A DNA stretch of 64,000 nt. Source: Desulfotomaculum nigrificans DSM 574. Lineage in GTDB: Bacteria > Bacillota > Desulfotomaculia > Desulfotomaculales > Desulfotomaculaceae. Below are positions 59,371 to 64,000 of the stretch, piece by piece. Under the pieces are notes generated by a model. That model saw only the letters and a list, made by a program, of their open reading frames with translations, did no database searches and had not been told where the DNA came from. How positions within the stretch are numbered: the first letter of the stretch is position 1; every line of letters begins with the position of its first letter. The DNA lies in assembly GCF_000189755.2 (NCBI RefSeq), contig NZ_KI912183.1:2718255-2782254 (forward strand), read 5' to 3'. The translations under genes and the position numbers were made by a program.

Positions 59371-60159
59371 CTATCCCAAGACCCTTTCCGGATAAGTATA
59401 CACATTCATCCGTTCGCCCTTGGCAAAACCTACCACGGTGATGCCCAATTTTTCGGCCATTTCCAGGCCCAGGCTGGTGGGGGCGGAACGGGAGATGATC
59501 ATGGGCAAGCCCATTTTACCTACCTTAATGACAATTTCTGAGGAGACCCGGCCACTGAAGACCAGGATTTTATCTTCCAAAGGAATATCATTCAGGAAGG
59601 CCCGGCCAAAGATTTTGTCCACCGCATTGTGCCGACCCACATCTTCGTAAAACAATATTACTTCTGTAGGGGTACACAGGGCAGCGTTGTGTACTCCGCC
59701 GGTTTCCTTAAACAATACCGACATTTCCTCCAGCCGGTCGGAAAGATCCCAAACCTGTCCGGGGGTAACCAACAGGTTAGTGGTTACTTTGTTCATGCTC
59801 TTGGCATCATTGACATAATAAAAAATTGGCCGACCCCGTCCGCAGCAGGACGTAATGTATCTTTTAAGAAATCTACCTTCGGCCTCACCTTCGATGGCCT
59901 CTACATAAATAACCCCCTTTTCCTCGTCAATTTTTAAGTCCTTGAGGTCATCAGGTGATTGCAGTAAGCCTTCGGAACAGAGAAAGCCTACGGCCAGTTC
60001 CTCCAGATTTTGGGGTGAACAAACCAGGGTGACAAATTCTTTACCATTAAGGAACAGGGTAATGGGGACTTCCTGGACAATAGTATCCTGGGTGCGAAAG
60101 ATTTTATCGCCTTTAATTTTAACTATATCTATAGTTGTTTTATTAACCTGCCGGACCAA
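59371..60159 (-). CDS. fdhD: Formate dehydrogenase accessory sulfurtransferase FdhD
   Basis: The 262-residue protein has the double-cysteine motif TSCCGRGRP near residue 110, GGVHNAALC, EDVGRHNAVDKIFG and the C-terminal SRSAPTSLGLEMAEKLGITVVGF. It transfers sulfur to the molybdenum or tungsten cofactor of formate dehydrogenase. TTG at 60159 follows GGGGG by 8 nt. It is divergent from mogA, with about 90 nt between them. Confidence 0.94.
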   Translation of the reverse strand: MVRQVNKTTIDIVKIKGDKIFRTQDTIVQEVPITLFLNGKEFVTLVCSPQNLEELAVGFLCSEGLLQSPDDLKDLKIDEEKGVIYVEAIEGEAEGRFLKRYITSCCGRGRPIFYYVNDAKSMNKVTTNLLVTPGQVWDLSDRLEEMSVLFKETGGVHNAALCTPTEVILFYEDVGRHNAVDKIFGRAFLNDIPLEDKILVFSGRVSSEIVIKVGKMGLPMIISRSAPTSLGLEMAEKLGITVVGFAKGERMNVYTYPERVLG

Positions 60160-60247
60160 TTTCTTAACCCCCAGTTATTAAAAAGATAAATATATTGTAA
60201 CCCAAACATCCTGGAATGTGAAGGTAGATCAAATGTGAGGTGTAACT

Positions 60248-60736
60248 ATGTACAAAATTGGCATTGTAACCATGAGTGACAAGGGTTCCCGGGGCGAGCG
60301 GGAGGATGCCAGCGGGGCTACCATCAGAGAGATGGTGGCGGGACTTGGTACCGTGGAGCAGTACCGGGTGATTCCTGACGATCCGGAGATAATTAAAGCT
60401 ACTTTAATAGAATATGCGGATCAGCATAAGTTAGACTTAGTCCTGACCACAGGCGGCACCGGCCTGGGCCCCCGGGACAACACCCCCGATGCCACCCTGG
60501 CCGTGGTTGACCGGCTGGTACCCGGACTGGCTGAAGCCATGCGAGCCGAGAGCCTGAAAAAAACACCCAAGGCCATGTTGTCCCGGGCGGTTAGTGGAAC
60601 CAGGGGGCAAACTTTAATCATTAACTTACCGGGTAGTGTAAAGGGTGTACGGGAATGTTTAGAAGTGGTTCTGCCGGTACTGCCGCACGGATTAGAAATC
60701 CTCACTGGCCGGGGTGGCGAATGCGGCCAGCCCTGA
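60248..60736 (+). CDS. mogA: Molybdopterin adenylyltransferase (MogA/MoaB family)
   Basis: The 162-residue protein has GIVTMSDKGSRGEREDASG, DLVLTTGGTGLGPRDNTPDAT and INLPGSVKGVRECLEVVLP, typical of the MogA/MoaB fold. It adenylates molybdopterin before MoeA adds the metal. The GGTGTAACT just before the ATG is a modest Shine-Dalgarno. It completes the Mo cluster, though moaA and the modABC transporter are not in this window. Confidence 0.92.
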   Translation: MYKIGIVTMSDKGSRGEREDASGATIREMVAGLGTVEQYRVIPDDPEIIKATLIEYADQHKLDLVLTTGGTGLGPRDNTPDATLAVVDRLVPGLAEAMRAESLKKTPKAMLSRAVSGTRGQTLIINLPGSVKGVRECLEVVLPVLPHGLEILTGRGGECGQP

Positions 60737-60777
60737 TGGAGAAGCGAGATGAAAGAGGTTAAAGGTTAGATTTTTCT

Positions 60778-60808
60778 TTAAGTGGCCTTTAGAGCCACTT
60801 AATTTTTT
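60778..60808 (+). terminator. Terminator after mogA
   Basis: TTAAGTGGC (60778-60786) pairs with GCCACTTAA (60794-60802) and is followed by six T residues. Confidence 0.85.
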
Positions 60809-60991
60809 AGCAGAGAAAACAAAAATTGTAAGTTTTCTGTATAAAATAGACAGCTCTGGCAAAAATATTTATTAAGTGGTTTGGGAAAATAAAATACCCT
60901 GTAAATGTAATGTAGAAGGAGAAATTAAAAGATAAATATCCGTAAAATGGATTATTAGTTAAGAATTTGACTATCTTTACCTTGTGGATAT
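60809..60991. other. AT-rich intergenic stretch upstream of groES
   Basis: No gene is visible between the mogA terminator and the groES promoter. The region is AT-rich with runs of A, and possible further promoter elements (TTGACT at about 60967) cannot be paired confidently. Confidence 0.4.
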
Positions 60992-61020
60992 TTGATTTTA
61001 ATGTTCTTGTTCTATATTAT
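60992..61020 (+). promoter_or_regulatory. groESL promoter
   Basis: TTGATT (60992-60997), a 17-nt spacer and TATTAT (61015-61020) form a sigma-A promoter whose start point would fall a few bases before CIRCE. Confidence 0.65.
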
Positions 61021-61032
61021 ATTTACTGGGTG

Positions 61033-61059
61033 TTAGCACTCAGTGCAAATGAGTGCTAA
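61033..61059. promoter_or_regulatory. CIRCE element (HrcA operator)
   Basis: TTAGCACTC (61033-61041), 9 nt, and GAGTGCTAA (61051-61059) match the CIRCE consensus exactly. HrcA bound here represses groESL in the absence of heat stress. Confidence 0.98.
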
Positions 61060-61110
61060 CAAAACAAATCTGTTAATAAAAAACCTTAATAATTAAAAGG
61101 AGGGTTTTTT

Positions 61111-61395
61111 GTGATTAAACCACTAGGTGACAGGGTAGTAGTTAAGGCACTGCCCCAAGAAGAAAAAACCAAAAGCGGTATTGTACTGCCGGACACTGCT
61201 AAGGAGAAACCCCAGCAGGGTGAAGTAATCGCCGTAGGTCCCGGCCGTCTGCTGGAAAATGGTCAGCGTGCCACCATTGATTTAAAGGTTGGCGACAAAG
61301 TATTCTTCTCCAAATATGCCGGTAATGAAGTTAAGATTGATGAAGAAGAATATCTCATCCTGCGTGAAATGGATATTCTGGCTGTCATTGAATAA
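61111..61395 (+). CDS. groES: Co-chaperonin GroES
   Basis: The 94-residue protein begins [21 protein letters not shown] and has the mobile-loop region followed by [15 protein letters not shown] and [26 protein letters not shown]. It caps the GroEL cavity. It starts with GTG after AAGGAGG. The operon is controlled by CIRCE. Confidence 0.97.
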   Translation: MIKPLGDRVVVKALPQEEKTKSGIVLPDTAKEKPQQGEVIAVGPGRLLENGQRATIDLKVGDKVFFSKYAGNEVKIDEEEYLILREMDILAVIE

Positions 61396-61441
61396 TCCTC
61401 AAGTTGCCAAGCATTAAATCTAAAAATCTAAGGAGGTATAA

Positions 61442-63067
<1,626 letters not shown>

Positions 63068-63129
63068 GTAAGTGCTGATGCGCCTTATTTTACAAGGGTT
63101 TATCACACCTGATAAATTATGACCACAAA

Positions 63130-63174
63130 ATGCCCACATTGGTTATCAAAACCGATGTGGGCATATATTTTTTC
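63130..63174 (+). terminator. Terminator of groESL
   Basis: ATGCCCACATTGG (63130-63142) pairs with CCGATGTGGGCAT (63152-63164), with one mismatch or wobble, and is followed by ATATTTTTT. Confidence 0.9.
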
Positions 63175-63427
63175 CACAAGCTTCTCATTAAATTTTGGGC
63201 AGATTTTTTAAAAACAGAAGGAAAATTATTCACAGTACAGAATATATAAATTAATAAACATTATTCGATAATCACGAATATTAAATTTTGCAAAGGTTTT
63301 TAGCTTGCAAATGCATATCAATATTTCAAATTAATCGCCGTTTCTGGCATTTTTTGGCCGTAGCGGTGATTTTTTATAAGGAACCTCAATATTACACTTA
63401 ACTATTCGGTAAACTAGGAGAAACACT
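63175..63427. other. AT-rich intergenic stretch after groESL
   Basis: No convincing gene, RNA or repeat is seen. An inverted word pair, ATTCGATAATCACGAAT, lies near 63262-63278 and AGGAG lies just before the MFS gene start. Base composition becomes more AT-rich than in the preceding genes. Confidence 0.4.
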
Positions 63428-64000
63428 ATGAACCTAGAGACCAATTTAGCTAATTCACGAAGTTCTTCCCATTCAAGGGCATGGTTACTTATCCTTGGAA
63501 TTATTCTCTTAGCGTCGACACTTCGTGCTCCTCTTACGGCTGTAGGACCTTTAATTGGTTTTATACGCGATGACACAGGTATATCCAATACATTTGCCGG
63601 CCTGCTTACAACGTTTCCGTTGCTCGCTTTCGCTTTTTTCTCCCCACTTGCACCTAAACTTGCCCGTCGATTTGGGACGGAGTATACATTGTTTGCTAGC
63701 TTAATTGTTATGTCGCTTGGAATTGTCTTACGTTCGTTACGGTCACTGGAGACACTCTTGGTGGGTACTGCTTTAATAGGAATAGCTATCGCATTCGGTA
63801 ATGTGCTGTTACCCAGCCTGATAAAACGGGATTTTCCCGAAAGAGTCGGCCTAATGACAGGTATTTATTCGATTTTTATGAATATGTGGGCAGCTGTTGC
63901 CTCAGGAATTAGCATTCCACTTGCACAAAAATTAGGGTTTGGCTGGCGTGGTTCTCTTATATGTTGGTCAGTTCTTTCCATAGTTTCCCTGGTGGCCTGG
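63428..64000 (+). CDS. MFS transporter, CynX/NimT-like (3' end outside window)
   Basis: The frame opens with ATG at 63428 after AGGAG and runs off the right edge with 191 codons. It starts with a polar N-terminus and RAWLLILGIILLASTLRAPLTAVGPLI, then several membrane helices with PKLARRFGTEY between helices 2 and 3, as in the cyanate/nitroimidazole (CynX/NimT/YycB) branch of the major facilitator superfamily. Its codons (CTT, CGT, CGA, TCG) differ from those of the upstream genes, which suggests a different origin. The substrate is unknown. Confidence 0.85.
   Translation, partial: MNLETNLANSRSSSHSRAWLLILGIILLASTLRAPLTAVGPLIGFIRDDTGISNTFAGLLTTFPLLAFAFFSPLAPKLARRFGTEYTLFASLIVMSLGIVLRSLRSLETLLVGTALIGIAIAFGNVLLPSLIKRDFPERVGLMTGIYSIFMNMWAAVASGISIPLAQKLGFGWRGSLICWSVLSIVSLVAW

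Overview
The window looks like the chromosome of an anaerobic, endospore-forming Firmicute of the Desulfotomaculum/Desulforamulus (Peptococcaceae) type. Evidence: strong Shine-Dalgarno sequences with many TTG and GTG starts, spore genes (cotJABC, a spo0F-like regulator), the CIRCE/groESL layout, oxygen-defence genes of strict anaerobes (hybrid cluster protein, reverse-order rubrerythrin, bacteriohemerythrin) and a molybdenum-cofactor cluster. No sulfate-reduction gene lies in the window, so the genus is an inference.

Layout. 1-7 kb: malic enzyme and aspartase on the minus strand behind a palindromic operator; hcp behind tandem CRP/FNR-type sites; an Fe-alcohol dehydrogenase; a FetAB-like ABC exporter. 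7-14 kb: ferredoxin, a DUF1540 protein, an HTH/coiled-coil protein and a complete livJHMGF branched-chain amino acid importer. 14-18.7 kb: perR and reverse rubrerythrin under a PerR box, hemerythrin plus CheX, a HEAT-repeat gene with a structured leader, an EamA exporter and ogt. 18.7-21 kb: very small membrane proteins and five tRNA genes, including two identical tRNA-Val genes in inverted orientation. 21-30.5 kb: a large SLH-domain envelope protein, small DNA-binding proteins, a nitronate monooxygenase-like enzyme, trkA-trkH and cotJABC. 30.5-37.9 kb: pgi, a rhomboid protease, an orphan ilvN, mazEF, an amidohydrolase and spo0F.

37.9-51 kb: a TPP riboswitch with terminator controls thiE. An IS607-type element with a zinc-ribbon-less TnpB-like protein separates thiE from thiC; thiL follows, then tsaE-tsaB-rimI-tsaD (t6A tRNA modification), a cluster of DnaA boxes, a radical SAM/PDZ protein, and paaK with an ACT protein and 5-formyl-THF cyclo-ligase. 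51-56 kb: an ECF sigma factor, anti-sigma factor and bactofilin-like membrane protein operon, and hemZ. 55.5-60.7 kb: molybdenum-cofactor genes (a 59-aa helix-turn-helix protein, two MoeA proteins, a ModE-like regulator, fdhD, mogA). 61-63 kb: groESL behind CIRCE. The last gene is a truncated MFS transporter with a different codon flavour.

Most of the window is ordinary core metabolism. The less ordinary items are the TnpB-like protein and its structured 3' region, the adjacent perfect DnaA boxes, the 131-bp inverted-repeat element with a shorter relative 21 kb away, the inverted tRNA-Val pair, the livJ leader with two exclusive hairpins, the eight-module acidic S-layer protein, a RacA-like HTH/coiled-coil protein and several tiny conserved-looking proteins.
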